Positions 32,000 to 41,434 of a stretch of 64,000 nucleotides of DNA are shown here, piece after piece. Within the stretch, counting starts at the first letter, position 1. Each line of letters begins with the position of its first letter. A program made the position numbers and the translations under genes. Source of the stretch: Serratia nevei (lineage in GTDB: Bacteria; Pseudomonadota; Gammaproteobacteria; Enterobacterales; Enterobacteriaceae); contig NZ_CP149940.1 in NCBI RefSeq assembly GCF_037948395.1, forward strand, positions 4,278,001 through 4,342,000. The letters run 5' to 3'. A model generated the notes under the pieces. That model did no database searches. It was not told the origin of the DNA and worked only from the letters and a program-made list of their open reading frames with translations.

Positions 32000-32691
32000 G
32001 GCTGGCGGCTCACGCTGTAGCCCAATCCGCGGTGGGTGTGGATGGGCGGCTCACCGGGTTCCACCGCACGCAGCTTGGCGCGCAGCGTTTTGATGTGGGT
32101 GTCGACGGTGCGATCCAGGCTTTCTTCCGCCTGCGCCCAAACGCTTTCCATCAGTTGCTGCCGCGAGAACACCCGTCCGGGCGCCAACAGCAGAGTCTTC
32201 AGCAGCAGGTATTCGTAACGGGTCAGCGGCAGCGGCCGCTGATGGTAGGAGATGGTGGCCGCGTCTTCGTCGAGCGTGAAAGCGCCGAAACGGTAGAGCG
32301 CGCTCTGTTGCAGGCGCTGCTGCTTATACAGGCGGCGCAAAATGGTGCGCACCCGTGCGCTAACCTCGCGAGGGGAGAACGGCTTGGCGACATAGTCGTC
32401 GGCGCCGATCTCCAGCCCGATCAGGCGATCTACTTCATCACTGCGGGCGGTAAGAAACAGAATCGGCAGATCGGCCGCCTGAGCCAGCAGGCGGCGACAC
32501 AATTCAAAGCCGTTGATATCCGGCAAACCGACATCGAGGATAGCGAGCGCGGGCGCGCCTTGCGCCAGCGCCTGCAACGCCGGTTCCGCGCGTTCGAACC
32601 AGCGCACCTCGAAGCCTTCGCTCTCCAGCGTGTAAACCAGCGTATCGGCAATGCTGGGTTCATCCTCCACCAACCAGAGTACGGGTTTCAT
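31996..32691 (-). CDS. creB: Response regulator CreB
   Basis: 231 aa OmpR-type regulator. The receiver domain has acidic pocket VEDEPS, phospho-acceptor in ILDVGLPDINGF (~53) and Lys in VAKPFSPREV; the winged-helix DNA-binding domain ends in HIKTLRAKLRAVEPGEPPIH and TVRGxGY-like THRGLGYSVS. It activates genes with cre tags, here creD. Its ATG overlaps the cptA stop, so in this genome creBC sit in the sdhE-cptA transcript. No creA is found next to it, unlike E. coli creABCD. Confidence 0.93.
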   Translation of the reverse strand: MKPVLWLVEDEPSIADTLVYTLESEGFEVRWFERAEPALQALAQGAPALAILDVGLPDINGFELCRRLLAQAADLPILFLTARSDEVDRLIGLEIGADDYVAKPFSPREVSARVRTILRRLYKQQRLQQSALYRFGAFTLDEDAATISYHQRPLPLTRYEYLLLKTLLLAPGRVFSRQQLMESVWAQAEESLDRTVDTHIKTLRAKLRAVEPGEPPIHTHRGLGYSVSRQP

Positions 32692-33113
32692 CAGGCCTCC
32701 TCGCCGTCACCCGCCGGCGGATACAGCAACAGCTGCCGCAGGTGGCGCCACTCCTCTTTGCTCATGCAGTCGGAAGCCAGCCACAACCGGCGGCGCTTTT
32801 TGCCCTCCGTCGACTGCAGCGTCAGCAGCATGCCGTAACCCGGCATCCACGGTTTTTTCGCCAGCCGCCACTCGCGGCCGTGCCAGCTGAAGCGCCGGTC
32901 CGCCAGCAGCCGCAGCTCGCCCTGCACCGCGGCGATGCGCTTTTGGCTGCGAATGCACTGAAACACCACCAGCGTCAGCAACACCAGCCAGAGCGGGCCC
33001 AAGCCTTCCGGCCAGGGCGAAATCAGGATCAGCAGGATCAGAACGCCGTGGGTCAACAGGGAAAACAGCTGAGTGCGCCAGGAAATGCGGATATCACATC
33101 GCCACTGGGCCAC
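32691..33113 (-). CDS. cptA: Membrane protein CptA (YgfX), partner of SdhE
   Basis: 140 aa with two adjoining membrane helices ([19 protein letters not shown] and [17 protein letters not shown]) followed by a cytosolic beta domain. YgfX proteins are inner membrane partners of SdhE; in E. coli the pair was described as a toxin-antitoxin system acting on FtsZ/MreB, and in Serratia it influences prodigiosin production. The gene overlaps sdhE by 20 bases, so translation is coupled. Confidence 0.9.
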   Translation of the reverse strand: MAQWRCDIRISWRTQLFSLLTHGVLILLILISPWPEGLGPLWLVLLTLVVFQCIRSQKRIAAVQGELRLLADRRFSWHGREWRLAKKPWMPGYGMLLTLQSTEGKKRRRLWLASDCMSKEEWRHLRQLLLYPPAGDGEEA

Positions 33114-33360
33114 GGTCTTTATTTCGCGTTTGGATCAGGGTCACCATTCTCTGCAGCTCGCTGTCCTGCGGCGCGCCATGATTCATCAGCCAGTTGAACA
33201 AATCGGGATCGTCGCACTCCAGCAGGCGGATGAACAACGCCTTGTCCGCGTCATTCAGGCTGTCGTATTCGTATTCGAAGAACGGCATGATGGAGATGTC
33301 CAGCTCGCGCATGCCACGGCGGCAAGCCCAGTGAATACGTGCTTTGTTGTTAATATCCAT
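33094..33360 (-). CDS. sdhE: FAD assembly factor SdhE (CptB/YgfY)
   Basis: 88 aa from [20 protein letters not shown]; an upstream ATG at 33375 adds MSHNN but the family starts at 33360. The RGxxE motif (RRGMRELD), needed for flavinylation, is present. SdhE helps attach FAD covalently to SdhA and FrdA. It heads a transcript with cptA and, by overlap, creBC, divergent from ygfZ. Confidence 0.95.
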   Translation of the reverse strand: MDINNKARIHWACRRGMRELDISIMPFFEYEYDSLNDADKALFIRLLECDDPDLFNWLMNHGAPQDSELQRMVTLIQTRNKDRGPVAM

Positions 33361-33680
33361 GTTGTTATGACTCACCTCTTTTCAGCGCGGCAGCACCAGC
33401 GCAGGGTTCAAATGACACACTGTATGGCAACGCCGTCGCAATATAATTCCATCAGCCGGGGATCTGTCTGCAAGGGTGCCCAGGCCGCAAGCCTATAGAG
33501 TAACAATTTGACATACACGCCGGGAAGGCGCTTTGCTGCGGAAAACGTAATAAAGCGCAAAATGCCAAAAAAAGCGCCCCCCGGCCCCACGGCGCGAATA
33601 ACAGTTTGCAAAGCCCGCCGCCTCTTTTACCATGGGTTCAATACCCTTCAGGTAAGCTAAACGTTGAGCAGGAACTTACT
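33361..33680. other. Divergent promoter region sdhE / ygfZ
   Basis: A 320-bp gap with no credible gene. It must hold the back-to-back promoters of sdhE and ygfZ. No outstanding repeat or hairpin is seen. Confidence 0.5.
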
Positions 33681-34673
33681 ATGGCGCATAACATTCCATT
33701 CCCACCCCGTCAGCCCTCCGCTTCCACCCATCTGCCCCTGACGCTGATCTCGCTGGAAGATTGGGCGCTGGTGACGCTGAACGGGCCGGACACGGTGAAG
33801 TATCTCCAGGGCCAGGTGACGGCGGACATCGACGCGCTGGCGGCCGATCGGCACGTGCTGTGCGCCCACTGCGACGCCAAAGGCAAAATGTGGAGCAACC
33901 TGCGCCTGTTCCACCGTGGCGAAGGCTTCGCCTATCTGGAACGCCGCAGCGTGCTGGACAGCCAGCTGGCTGAAATCAAAAAATACGCGGTATTCTCCAA
34001 AGTCACCATCGCCGCCGATAACGATGCGGTGTTGCTGGGCGTCGCCGGTTTCCAGGCGCGCGCTGCGTTGGCGGGCCTGTTCGCTACGCTGCCGGATGCC
34101 GAACACCCGGTGGTGCAGGACAGCGAGACCACGATTCTGCACTTCAGTGCACCGGCGGAACGTTTTCTGCTGGTGACCCGCCCCGCCGTGGCCGAACAGC
34201 TGATCGGCAAACTGCATGACCAGGCGGAACTGAATGACAGCGGCCAGTGGCTGGCGCTGGAGATCGAAGCCGGCTATCCGGTTATCGACGCCGCCAACAG
34301 CGCACAGCTGATCCCGCAGGCCACCAACCTGCAGGCGCTGGAAGGCATCAGCTTCAGCAAGGGCTGCTATACCGGTCAGGAGATGGTGGCGCGCGCCAAA
34401 TTCCGCGGCGCCAACAAGCGTGCGCTCTACTGGCTGGAAGGTAAGGCGGCCCGCGCCCCGCAGGCGGCGGAAGATCTGGAGCTGCAGCTGGGTGAAAACT
34501 GGCGCCGCACCGGCACCGTACTGGCGTCGAGCCAACTGGCCGACGGCACGCTGTGGGTACAGGTGGTGATGAACAACGATTTGGACGCCGACAGCAAGCT
34601 GCGGGTGCGCGACGATGCCGCCAGCCAGCTGGCGATCAAACCTTTGCCGTACTCGCTGGCCGAAGAGAAATAA
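33681..34673 (+). CDS. ygfZ: Folate-binding Fe-S repair protein YgfZ
   Basis: 330 aa from ATG 33681 (AGGAAC upstream); the frame is open from 33606 without a start signal. The fold is that of GcvT-like folate-binding proteins. The YgfZ signature [12 protein letters not shown] with its essential Cys is present at ~residue 225. It supports iron-sulfur enzymes such as MiaB under oxidative conditions, using folate. Divergent from sdhE as in E. coli. Confidence 0.95.
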   Translation: MAHNIPFPPRQPSASTHLPLTLISLEDWALVTLNGPDTVKYLQGQVTADIDALAADRHVLCAHCDAKGKMWSNLRLFHRGEGFAYLERRSVLDSQLAEIKKYAVFSKVTIAADNDAVLLGVAGFQARAALAGLFATLPDAEHPVVQDSETTILHFSAPAERFLLVTRPAVAEQLIGKLHDQAELNDSGQWLALEIEAGYPVIDAANSAQLIPQATNLQALEGISFSKGCYTGQEMVARAKFRGANKRALYWLEGKAARAPQAAEDLELQLGENWRRTGTVLASSQLADGTLWVQVVMNNDLDADSKLRVRDDAASQLAIKPLPYSLAEEK

Positions 34674-34678
34674 TCCAT

Positions 34679-34705
34679 CGGCCGCAGGCGCCCTGCCTGC
34701 GGCCG
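34679..34705. terminator. Convergent terminator between ygfZ and the DUF2165 gene
   Basis: CGGCCGCAGGC and GCCTGCGGCCG form an 11-bp stem five bases after ygfZ; TCTTCGTT follows on the + strand. Confidence 0.8.
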
Positions 34706-34711
34706 TCTTCG

Positions 34712-35209
34712 TTACTCGTCCAATTCCCCGTCGCGCTGCACCAGATAGATCAGCACCAGGATGATGGTGACGAAGAAGCGAAACGCATCGGGCACGCCGT
34801 TCCATTGTTTCGACATCCACATGCCAAACCACTCTCCCCCAATCGACATAAAGCCGACCTGCCAGGTGAGGAAGCCCAGCGTCAGCCCCACTACCGCCAG
34901 TTTTTTCCGGCCGTTAAAGGTTTTAGCGGGCAGTTTCAGGCCGCACAGCAGGCGCAGGCCGCCGATCCAGCACAGCAGCGCGGTCAGGCTCTCCAGCGCG
35001 ATGATGAAGATATAGCCGGCGTGATGCAGCCACGGCGTCTGTATCGAACGGTAGCCAATGGTGGCGTCGGGGAAAATGGTGTCCATCATAAAGACGTGGC
35101 GCACAAAGGCGAAGTTGGAGCCGTAATCGGTGATATTGCCGAAGGCCACCAGCGAAGCGAACAAAGCGATAGCGCAGACCAGCAGCGCTTTGGATAAGCG
35201 AACGATCAT
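34712..35209 (-). CDS. DUF2165 family membrane protein (165 aa)
   Basis: Four membrane helices: LSKALLVCAIALFASLVAFG, IFIIALESLTALLCWIGGL, KLAVVGLTLGFLTWQVGFM and FRFFVTIILVLIYLV. The motif GNITDYGSNFAFVRHVFMMD after helix 1 is typical of DUF2165. The family has no known function; it occurs as a small predicted inner membrane protein in Proteobacteria. Single gene with its own gap upstream, between ygfZ and trhA. Confidence 0.85.
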   Translation of the reverse strand: MIVRLSKALLVCAIALFASLVAFGNITDYGSNFAFVRHVFMMDTIFPDATIGYRSIQTPWLHHAGYIFIIALESLTALLCWIGGLRLLCGLKLPAKTFNGRKKLAVVGLTLGFLTWQVGFMSIGGEWFGMWMSKQWNGVPDAFRFFVTIILVLIYLVQRDGELDE

Positions 35210-35296
35210 CGTAATGAGTCCTGAACAAAGTTAAGAGAAAGAGTATGCGGGCTCAGAAATGAAAGAACGGGCTTGCTGGATACCCGAAAGAAGCAA

Positions 35297-35325
35297 GCGC
35301 CTCTTTTTTAAAACAAAAGAGGCGC
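35297..35325 (-). terminator. Terminator of trhA
   Basis: GCGCCTCTTTT and AAAAGAGGCGC pair over 11 bases. On the minus strand GAGGCGC is preceded by a T/A-rich loop; it lies 35 bases after the trhA stop and upstream of the DUF2165 gene. Confidence 0.7.
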
Positions 35326-35359
35326 CTGTTCAATACGCATTCAGACGTAGCGATAACGT

Positions 35360-36034
35360 TTAGACGTAGAGATAGATCGCCATGAAATGGCAGGCGCTGC
35401 CGCCGAGCACGAAGGCGTGCCAGATGGCGTGGCCAAAGCGGATGCGCTTGGAGGCGTAGAAAATCACGCCGAGGGTATAGACCACCCCGCCTATCGCCAG
35501 CAGCGTGACGCCGCCGGCCTCCAGCCGCGTAACCAGCTGATAAATCACGATCAGCGACAGCCAGCCCATCGTCAGGTAGGTCACCAGCGACAGGGCTTCA
35601 AAACGGTGGGCGAAGGCCAGCTTGAACAGCACGCCGAGCAGCGCCAACCCCCAGATTACCGCCATCAGGCCCTTCGCCAGCGGCGAATCCAGCCCCACCA
35701 GCAAAAACGGGGTGTAAGTCCCGGCAATCAGGAGATAAATGGCGCAGTGGTCAAATTTTTTCAGCCAATGCTTGGCCTTCTGATGCGGGATCGCATGGTA
35801 CAGCGTGGAAGCGAGAAACAGCAGGATCATGCTGCCGCCGTACAGACTGTAACTGGTGATGGCCGTCGCATCCGCGCCGGTATTCACCGCCTGCACCAAC
35901 AGCAACACCAGGCCGACGATACCGAACACCAGCCCGATGCCGTGGCTGATGCTGTTGGCGATCTCTTCCGCCCACGGATAAGCCGCGGCGACAATCTTAT
36001 TGTTCCCGGCTTTCACTACGTCCGTTTTCCCCAT
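35360..36034 (-). CDS. trhA: PAQR/hemolysin III family membrane protein TrhA (YqfA)
   Basis: 224 aa from ATG 36034 (MGKTDVVK); the frame adds MRV at 36043. Seven membrane helices with the family's conserved residues: [18 protein letters not shown] at the start, [27 protein letters not shown] and [20 protein letters not shown] with the metal-site His residues near the end. PAQR proteins are zinc-dependent hydrolase-like membrane proteins; TrhA affects membrane energetics/fluidity in E. coli. Divergent from the HD hydrolase gene. Confidence 0.9.
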   Translation of the reverse strand: MGKTDVVKAGNNKIVAAAYPWAEEIANSISHGIGLVFGIVGLVLLLVQAVNTGADATAITSYSLYGGSMILLFLASTLYHAIPHQKAKHWLKKFDHCAIYLLIAGTYTPFLLVGLDSPLAKGLMAVIWGLALLGVLFKLAFAHRFEALSLVTYLTMGWLSLIVIYQLVTRLEAGGVTLLAIGGVVYTLGVIFYASKRIRFGHAIWHAFVLGGSACHFMAIYLYV

Positions 36035-36108
36035 AACGCGCAACCCCTCAAAATGCCCTGCTTTGTGCGAAATTAACGCAAAGCAGCTTAACTGAGAATA
36101 ATTCCAGT

Positions 36109-36120
36109 GTACACGTGTAC
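36109..36120. promoter_or_regulatory. Perfect 12-bp palindrome between trhA and the HD gene
   Basis: GTACACGTGTAC sits in the 183-bp divergent promoter region (36035-36217), with a related GAACGCGTGTAAC at 36137-36149. Candidate operator for an unknown dimeric regulator. Confidence 0.4.
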
Positions 36121-36217
36121 GCTAAAATAAAAATGTGAACGCGTGTAACCATCGAAATCGCTCGCCCGGTGGTCTACAATCGTCAGGCTTCAACCCACCC
36201 ACCTTGAGGTTTACACC

Positions 36218-36826
36218 ATGTCATCCGCTGTACCCGCGTTAGATTTCGGCTCAATGACCCAGGTCATCCAGTTCCTGATGGAAATCGATAAGTTGAAAGG
36301 CGTGCAACGCCGCACCAAAGTGCTGGGCACCCAGCGCCAGGAAAACTCCGCCGAACACAGTTGGCATTTCGCCATCGCCGCCATGAGCCTGGCGCCCTAC
36401 GCCGGTGATGACGTAAACATTCAGCGCGTGATCCAGATGGCACTGCTGCATGACATCGTGGAAATCGACGCCGGCGACGTGCTGGTCTACGATCTGGCGG
36501 CCCGCGCGGCGATCCACGATCAGGAAGTGGCGGCGGCGCGCCGTCTGTTCGGCATGTTGCCGGAGGCTCAGCGCGAGTATTTCACCGCTTTATGGCAGGA
36601 ATATGAAGATGGCGAAAGCGCCGATGCACGCTTCGCTTTGCTGCTGGATCGCACCATGCCGATGCTGATGAACCTGCACAATGAAGGCCAGAGCTGGGTA
36701 GAGAACGGCATCAGCCTGGAGCAGGTGCTGGCGCGCAATGCATCAATCGCCGATGTGCACCCCGAACTGTGGCACCACATGGAACAGCACCTGCGCGATG
36801 CACAGCGCAAAGGCTGGTTGAAGTAA
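36218..36826 (+). CDS. HD-domain hydrolase (5'-deoxynucleotidase-like, 202 aa)
   Basis: The metal-binding HD pattern is complete: His in ENSAEHSWHFAIAAMSL, HD pair in MALLHDIVEIDAGDVLVYD and the later Asp in LLLDRTMPMLMN. It belongs to the HD group with YfbR and HDDC2/YGK1, which dephosphorylate deoxynucleoside 5'-monophosphates; the exact substrate is inferred. GAGG lies before the ATG. Single gene, convergent with the sugar operon. Confidence 0.85.
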   Translation: MSSAVPALDFGSMTQVIQFLMEIDKLKGVQRRTKVLGTQRQENSAEHSWHFAIAAMSLAPYAGDDVNIQRVIQMALLHDIVEIDAGDVLVYDLAARAAIHDQEVAAARRLFGMLPEAQREYFTALWQEYEDGESADARFALLLDRTMPMLMNLHNEGQSWVENGISLEQVLARNASIADVHPELWHHMEQHLRDAQRKGWLK

Positions 36827-36858
36827 GTGAACCGGGCTGCCGCGGCAGCCCTTCAACG

Positions 36859-37785
36859 TCAAGCGAACGCCCGCTGGCGTTCCAACGCCTCCTCATAGCT
36901 CGGCATCGACCCCGCCGCCCCGGCGCGCTCCACGCAGACCGCCGCGTAGGCGGCGGCAAAGCGCACCGCATCGGCTAACGGCACCTGATTCGCCAGCTGC
37001 GCCGCCAGGGCGCCGTTAAACGCATCGCCCGCGCCAGTGGTGTCTTTCGGCTGCGCTGGAAACGCCGGGATCAGCTCGCTGTTTTCCCCGTCCGAGAACA
37101 ACGCCCCTTGCGTGCCCAAAGTCACGATCAGTAAGCGAATGCCTTTGGCATGCAGCACCTGCGCCGCCTGGCGCGCCGAAGCCACATCCCGCACCGGCAC
37201 GCCGGTCAGCAACGTACACTCGGTGGCGTTGGGCGTCAGCATATCGACCTGTGCCAGCAGGCTGTCCGGCACCGGCTGAAACGGCGCCGGGTTGAGAATG
37301 ATGAACGTCTGCGCCTCACGGGCGATGGCGATCACCTGCTCAATCGCCGGCAGATTGTTCTCCAGCTGGGTCAACAGAATGTCCGCCGCGGCGATCGCCG
37401 GCCGACACTGGCGCACCTCGTCTTCGCTGACCGTCAGGTTGGCGCCGGGATCGACGGCGATCATGTTCTCCGCCTCCTCACCGGCAACGTAGATAAGCGC
37501 ATTGCCGGTCGGGCAATCGCCGGTCGAGAACAGCGTCACCGCATCGAAACCAGCGGCGGCGAGGTGGCGCCGGGCGAAGGTGCCGAAGTCATCGCGCCCC
37601 ACCTTGCCGATATAATGCACCCTTGCCCCAGCGCGCAGCGCAGCGGTGGCCTGGTTGGCCCCCTTACCGCCCGCGCCCATCATGCTGTTGCGGGCGATCA
37701 GCGATTCGCCGGGCTGTGGAAAGCGCGCCATGCCGGCGACGATATCCAGGTTGAACGAACCGAACACGCAGACTTTGCCTTTCAT
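36859..37785 (-). CDS. PfkB/ribokinase-family sugar kinase
   Basis: 308 aa. PfkB signatures: MMGAGGKGANQATAALRAGA (substrate side, ~40) and DTTGAGDAFNGALAAQL (~250) with the catalytic Asp. Closest in pattern to RbsK. It would phosphorylate a sugar brought in by the ABC transporter of the same operon, at the expense of ATP. Last gene of the eight-gene operon; ATG overlaps the ROK kinase stop by four bases. Two kinases in one operon suggest two substrates or two steps. Confidence 0.88.
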   Translation of the reverse strand: MKGKVCVFGSFNLDIVAGMARFPQPGESLIARNSMMGAGGKGANQATAALRAGARVHYIGKVGRDDFGTFARRHLAAAGFDAVTLFSTGDCPTGNALIYVAGEEAENMIAVDPGANLTVSEDEVRQCRPAIAAADILLTQLENNLPAIEQVIAIAREAQTFIILNPAPFQPVPDSLLAQVDMLTPNATECTLLTGVPVRDVASARQAAQVLHAKGIRLLIVTLGTQGALFSDGENSELIPAFPAQPKDTTGAGDAFNGALAAQLANQVPLADAVRFAAAYAAVCVERAGAAGSMPSYEEALERQRAFA

Positions 37786-38690
37786 TGCGGGTACTCCCTG
37801 CTCAATTGGAGGTGGCGCCGGGCGGCCAGGCAGGCGCCTTTGCTGCCGGTTTCATCGGTCAGGCGGCTGATGGAGATCGCCAGCCCCTGCGCCGGCTGCG
37901 GCCCGCGCAAATGGCGGCGGATCTCTTGTTCCAGAAGTGCCAACGGGAAACCGCTCATGGCGATCACGCCGCCGCCCAGGATCAGCTGCTGGGGATCGAG
38001 CACGTTCATTTCGATGGCGATGGTCTGCGCCAATCGTTCGACGAAGCGCCGCAGATCCGGATGTTCGCCGTGGCGTTCGAACAGCCGTTCGAACGGCGTT
38101 TGCGCCGCGTTGGCGCGCGCCCAGCCGGTCAGCCAGTGGCCCGAGGTCAGGCTCTCGACGCAGCCCCGTTTACCGCACGGGCACTCACCCTGATGGCCCG
38201 GCCAGGGAATGTGCCCCAGCTCACCGGCGGCGCCGTGCGCCCCGTGATAAAAGTCGCCGTTCAGCCACAGGCTGTTGCCCATGCCGGTGCCCAGATACAG
38301 CCCCACCGCCACCTGCGGCAGCGCCGGCAGCTGCTGCAAGTCCCACCACAGCAGGTGATTGACGTCTTTATCCATCCGCACCGGCAGCGCCAGCGCATCG
38401 GCCAACAGCGCCGCCACCGGCTGGGCGTCCAGCGCCGGAATGAACGGCAGCGACAGCACCCGCGAGCGATCGCGGCTGAGGATCCCCGGCAGCCCGAGCA
38501 TCACCTGCGCCACCTGACGATCTTTGCAATGCCCGGCGATCAGGCGGCCCAACGCCACCAGCGGATCGGCCTGCCGTGCCCAATCGGCGGTCGCTATCTT
38601 GCGGTACCCGCTGAACTCGCCGTCATCATCCATCAACAGCAGGCGGGTATTGGTGCCGCCGACGTCTACGCCAAGAAAATGCCGCATCAT
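37782..38690 (-). CDS. ROK-family sugar kinase (AlsK-like)
   Basis: 302 aa. ATP-binding DxGGTxxR motif in FLGVDVGGTNTRLLLMD, sugar-site GTGMGNSLWLNGDFYHGAHG and ELGHIPWPGHQGECPCGKRG with the zinc-binding CxCGxxGC set. It resembles D-allose kinase AlsK, and its neighbour is AlsE-like, which supports an allose/allulose-type pathway; glucose or mannose kinase activity is also possible. Spacing to alsE-like gene is ten bases. Confidence 0.85.
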   Translation of the reverse strand: MMRHFLGVDVGGTNTRLLLMDDDGEFSGYRKIATADWARQADPLVALGRLIAGHCKDRQVAQVMLGLPGILSRDRSRVLSLPFIPALDAQPVAALLADALALPVRMDKDVNHLLWWDLQQLPALPQVAVGLYLGTGMGNSLWLNGDFYHGAHGAAGELGHIPWPGHQGECPCGKRGCVESLTSGHWLTGWARANAAQTPFERLFERHGEHPDLRRFVERLAQTIAIEMNVLDPQQLILGGGVIAMSGFPLALLEQEIRRHLRGPQPAQGLAISISRLTDETGSKGACLAARRHLQLSREYPQ

Positions 38691-38700
38691 GTCCCCCGCC

Positions 38701-39372
38701 TCAGGCCGCCTGCCGCATCTGATCCAGCATTTTTTCCCATGCCGTCTCCAGATCCGGATCGAGGTTGAACAGCCCGGAGCTGCCGACGATCAAGACTTCC
38801 GCGCCGGCGCCCATCAGATCGCGGTAGGTGCGCTGATTGCAGGATCCGTCGATCTCGATCAGATAGCTCAGGTTTTGTTGGCGTTTCAGATCGCGCAACT
38901 GGCGGATCTTTTCCAGCATTTCGGGAATGAACGGCTGCCCGGCATAGCCCGGATCGACGGTCATCACGGTGATCTTGTCCAGCAGATGAAGGTAGTGGCG
39001 GATAAACTCCACCGGCGTAGCCGGGTTCAGCACCACCCCCACTTTTTTACCCAGCGCGCGGATCTGGTTGATCACCCGGAACGCATCGCGGTTGATGGTT
39101 TCGGCGTGCGGGCAGATAAAGTCCGCGCCGGCACGGGCGATCGGGTCGATAAAATCGGTCGGGTTCTCCACCATCAGATGCACGTCCAGCAGCAACGAGG
39201 TGTGCGGGCGGATCTGTTCGATAAAGAACGGCGACAGCGTGATGTTTTTCACGTAGTGCCCGTCCATGATGTCGATATGCAGCATATCGGCGCGGCGGTT
39301 CAGCACCGCCAATTGCTGCCGGATATCCATCAGGCTCATGCACATCAGTGAAGGTGAAATCTGGTATTTCAT
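38701..39372 (-). CDS. alsE: Ribulose-phosphate 3-epimerase family enzyme (AlsE-like)
   Basis: 223 aa TIM barrel from ATG 39372 (MKYQISPSLMCMSLMDIRQQ). Metal and substrate residues: HIDIMDGHYVKNITLSP, LLLDVHLMVENPTDF, ITVMTVDPGYAGQPFIPEML and IEIDGSCNQRTY. The CNQ triad and SLMCM start are those of D-allulose-6-phosphate 3-epimerase AlsE rather than Rpe. It would interconvert allulose-6-phosphate and fructose-6-phosphate. Sits between the permeases and the ROK kinase. Confidence 0.85.
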   Translation of the reverse strand: MKYQISPSLMCMSLMDIRQQLAVLNRRADMLHIDIMDGHYVKNITLSPFFIEQIRPHTSLLLDVHLMVENPTDFIDPIARAGADFICPHAETINRDAFRVINQIRALGKKVGVVLNPATPVEFIRHYLHLLDKITVMTVDPGYAGQPFIPEMLEKIRQLRDLKRQQNLSYLIEIDGSCNQRTYRDLMGAGAEVLIVGSSGLFNLDPDLETAWEKMLDQMRQAA

Positions 39373-39402
39373 TAGCGTTATCCTGCGCAAAAGGGAAAAG
39401 GA

Positions 39403-40437
39403 TCAGTGGCCCGCTGCGGCTCTGGCCTGGGCCGCGCTGCGGCGCATCGCCCGCCGCTGCCGATAGCGATGGCGGAAAAACTTCAGCGCCAGCACTGCGA
39501 TCAGCACCGCGCCCCACATCGCCAGGCTGAAATGCGGGCTGACGTTCATCAGGTTCAAACCGGTGGCGATCACTTGCAGCACCACCAGCGCCAGGACCAC
39601 GCCGCTGACCCGGCCAAAACCGCCGAACGGATCGGTGCCGCCCAAAATGATCGCCAGCACCGTCAGCAGCAGATAAGAGTCGCCGTAGCCCATGCGCGCC
39701 GAGTTGAAGCGCGCCATCATCACCAGCCCGGCGATCACGCACAGCAGGCTGGAGAGGGTGTAAATGGCGATCAGCACCCGATGGGTATTCACGCCGCTGA
39801 AGTGGGTGGCGTTGATGTTGCTGCCACTCATGTAGATGCATTTGCCGAGCCGGGTTTTCTGCAAGAACAGCGCCAGCAGCACGGCAACCGCCAGGAAGAT
39901 CCACAGCGGTACCGGTACGCCCAGCACGCGCTCGGCGCCGATAAACCGCACGATCTCCGGCATGCCGCTCAGGGCCGCACCGCGCGTCAGATAGATACCG
40001 ATGCCGTTGACCGTGGTCATGGTTGCCAGCGTCACCAGAATCGGATGCGCGCCGACGTAGGCCACCAACGCGCCGGTCGCCGCGCCGATCATCACGGCCA
40101 GCAGCATCGCCGCCGCCAGCGCCAACACCAGCCACAGCGCCTGCAGCCCCAGCCCGGCGTCCGGCGGCAGATAGCTGATGAACAGCCAGGCCATCAGCAG
40201 GCTGGTCAGGTTGGCGCTGGCGATAATGCACAGGTTCAGGCCGCCGCTGAGGATCGGGATGAACATCGCCAGGGTCAGCAGGCCCAGCTCCGGCAGCTGG
40301 AACGCCACGCTGGTGAAGGTGGCGCCGCTGAAGAAGCGCCCCGGCATCAGCAGGCTGAAGGCCAGCACTACCGCCACCAGCAGCGCCAACAGGCCGACGG
40401 CAGTGCCGTCCGGACGAAATTTCAGGTAGTTGCCCAT
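39403..40437 (-). CDS. Sugar ABC transporter permease (RbsC/AraH type), first
   Basis: 344 aa with eight to ten membrane helices and the BPD_transp_2 loop LAIILGGTDPFGGFGRVSGV, which replaces the EAA loop in this family. It forms the channel with the other permease gene. Ten bases separate the two permease genes. C-terminus is basic (RHRYRQRRAMRRS). Inner membrane. Confidence 0.9.
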   Translation of the reverse strand: MGNYLKFRPDGTAVGLLALLVAVVLAFSLLMPGRFFSGATFTSVAFQLPELGLLTLAMFIPILSGGLNLCIIASANLTSLLMAWLFISYLPPDAGLGLQALWLVLALAAAMLLAVMIGAATGALVAYVGAHPILVTLATMTTVNGIGIYLTRGAALSGMPEIVRFIGAERVLGVPVPLWIFLAVAVLLALFLQKTRLGKCIYMSGSNINATHFSGVNTHRVLIAIYTLSSLLCVIAGLVMMARFNSARMGYGDSYLLLTVLAIILGGTDPFGGFGRVSGVVLALVVLQVIATGLNLMNVSPHFSLAMWGAVLIAVLALKFFRHRYRQRRAMRRSAAQARAAAGH

Positions 40438-40447
40438 CAGGCGCTCC

Positions 40448-41434
40448 TCAGGCGAAACCGACGTCGGTTTCTTTGCGTTTCTTGTAGTGGGTGACGGTAA
40501 TCGCCGCGACGATCACCAGGCCGATCACCACGTTCATGAAGTAGCTGGACACGCCGATCAGGTTGAGGCCGTTTTTCAGCACACCGATCAGGAATACGCC
40601 CATCAGCGTGCCGATCACGCTGCCCTTGCCGCCGTTCAGGCTGGCGCCGCCCAGCACCGCCGCCGCCAGTACATCGAGCTCACCGCCCACCAGCGCATTG
40701 GGCACCACCTCCCCCATGCGGTACACCTGCACCAGGCCGCCGATCGCCGCCATCACGCCCAGATAGCCATAGGCGAACAGGTGCAGCAGGCCGACGCGGA
40801 TGCCGATGCGCCGCGCCGACTCCGCATCGCCGCCGACGGCAAACAGCTGGCGCCCGAGGTGCGTCTTGTTCAGCAGCAGCCAGGTCAGCAGCGCCACCGC
40901 TAGCATCACCAGCGTCGGCAAACCGAGCTGATAGCTCTGTTCACCCAGCTGAAACGGCAGCACGCTGCGCGGCAGCGTCCACCAGTCCGGCAGCGCGTAC
41001 AGGCTGCGGCCGTTGGTCAGCCACATCAGCATGCCGAACAACAACGCCTGCATACTGATGGTGACGATGATCGAGACGATGCGCAGGCAGTAGATCAACA
41101 TCGCGTTGACCATGCCCAGCGCGGCGCCGATCGCCAACGCCAGCAGAATGCTGCCCGCCGGGCTGGCCAGCCCGTAGTGGGTCGCCAGCGTGGCGATCAG
41201 GTACTGCACCACCGAGGCCACCGCCGCGAAGGAGATATCGATACCGCCGGTCACCAGCACCACGAACAGGCCGAGGGCGAAAATGCCGCTCACCGCATAG
41301 CTTTCGCTGAGATCGAGCAGGTTTTGCACCGTCAAAAACCGATCGCTGAGCAGCGAAAAAACGATGACCGTCAGCAGCAGTACCCAGGCCAGGTAGCCTT
41401 CGTTGCCGCGCGGTTTCAGGCTGAATCTACGCAT
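40448..41434 (-). CDS. Sugar ABC transporter permease (RbsC/AraH type), second
   Basis: 328 aa, BPD_transp_2 family: eight or more helices and the loop LAAAVLGGASLNGGKGSVIG. GIDISFAAVASVVQ near the N-terminus is typical of this permease class. Overlaps the ATPase stop by eight bases. Two different permease genes imply a heterodimeric channel, as in the AI-2 (Lsr) and some pentose systems. Confidence 0.9.
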   Translation of the reverse strand: MRRFSLKPRGNEGYLAWVLLLTVIVFSLLSDRFLTVQNLLDLSESYAVSGIFALGLFVVLVTGGIDISFAAVASVVQYLIATLATHYGLASPAGSILLALAIGAALGMVNAMLIYCLRIVSIIVTISMQALLFGMLMWLTNGRSLYALPDWWTLPRSVLPFQLGEQSYQLGLPTLVMLAVALLTWLLLNKTHLGRQLFAVGGDAESARRIGIRVGLLHLFAYGYLGVMAAIGGLVQVYRMGEVVPNALVGGELDVLAAAVLGGASLNGGKGSVIGTLMGVFLIGVLKNGLNLIGVSSYFMNVVIGLVIVAAITVTHYKKRKETDVGFA

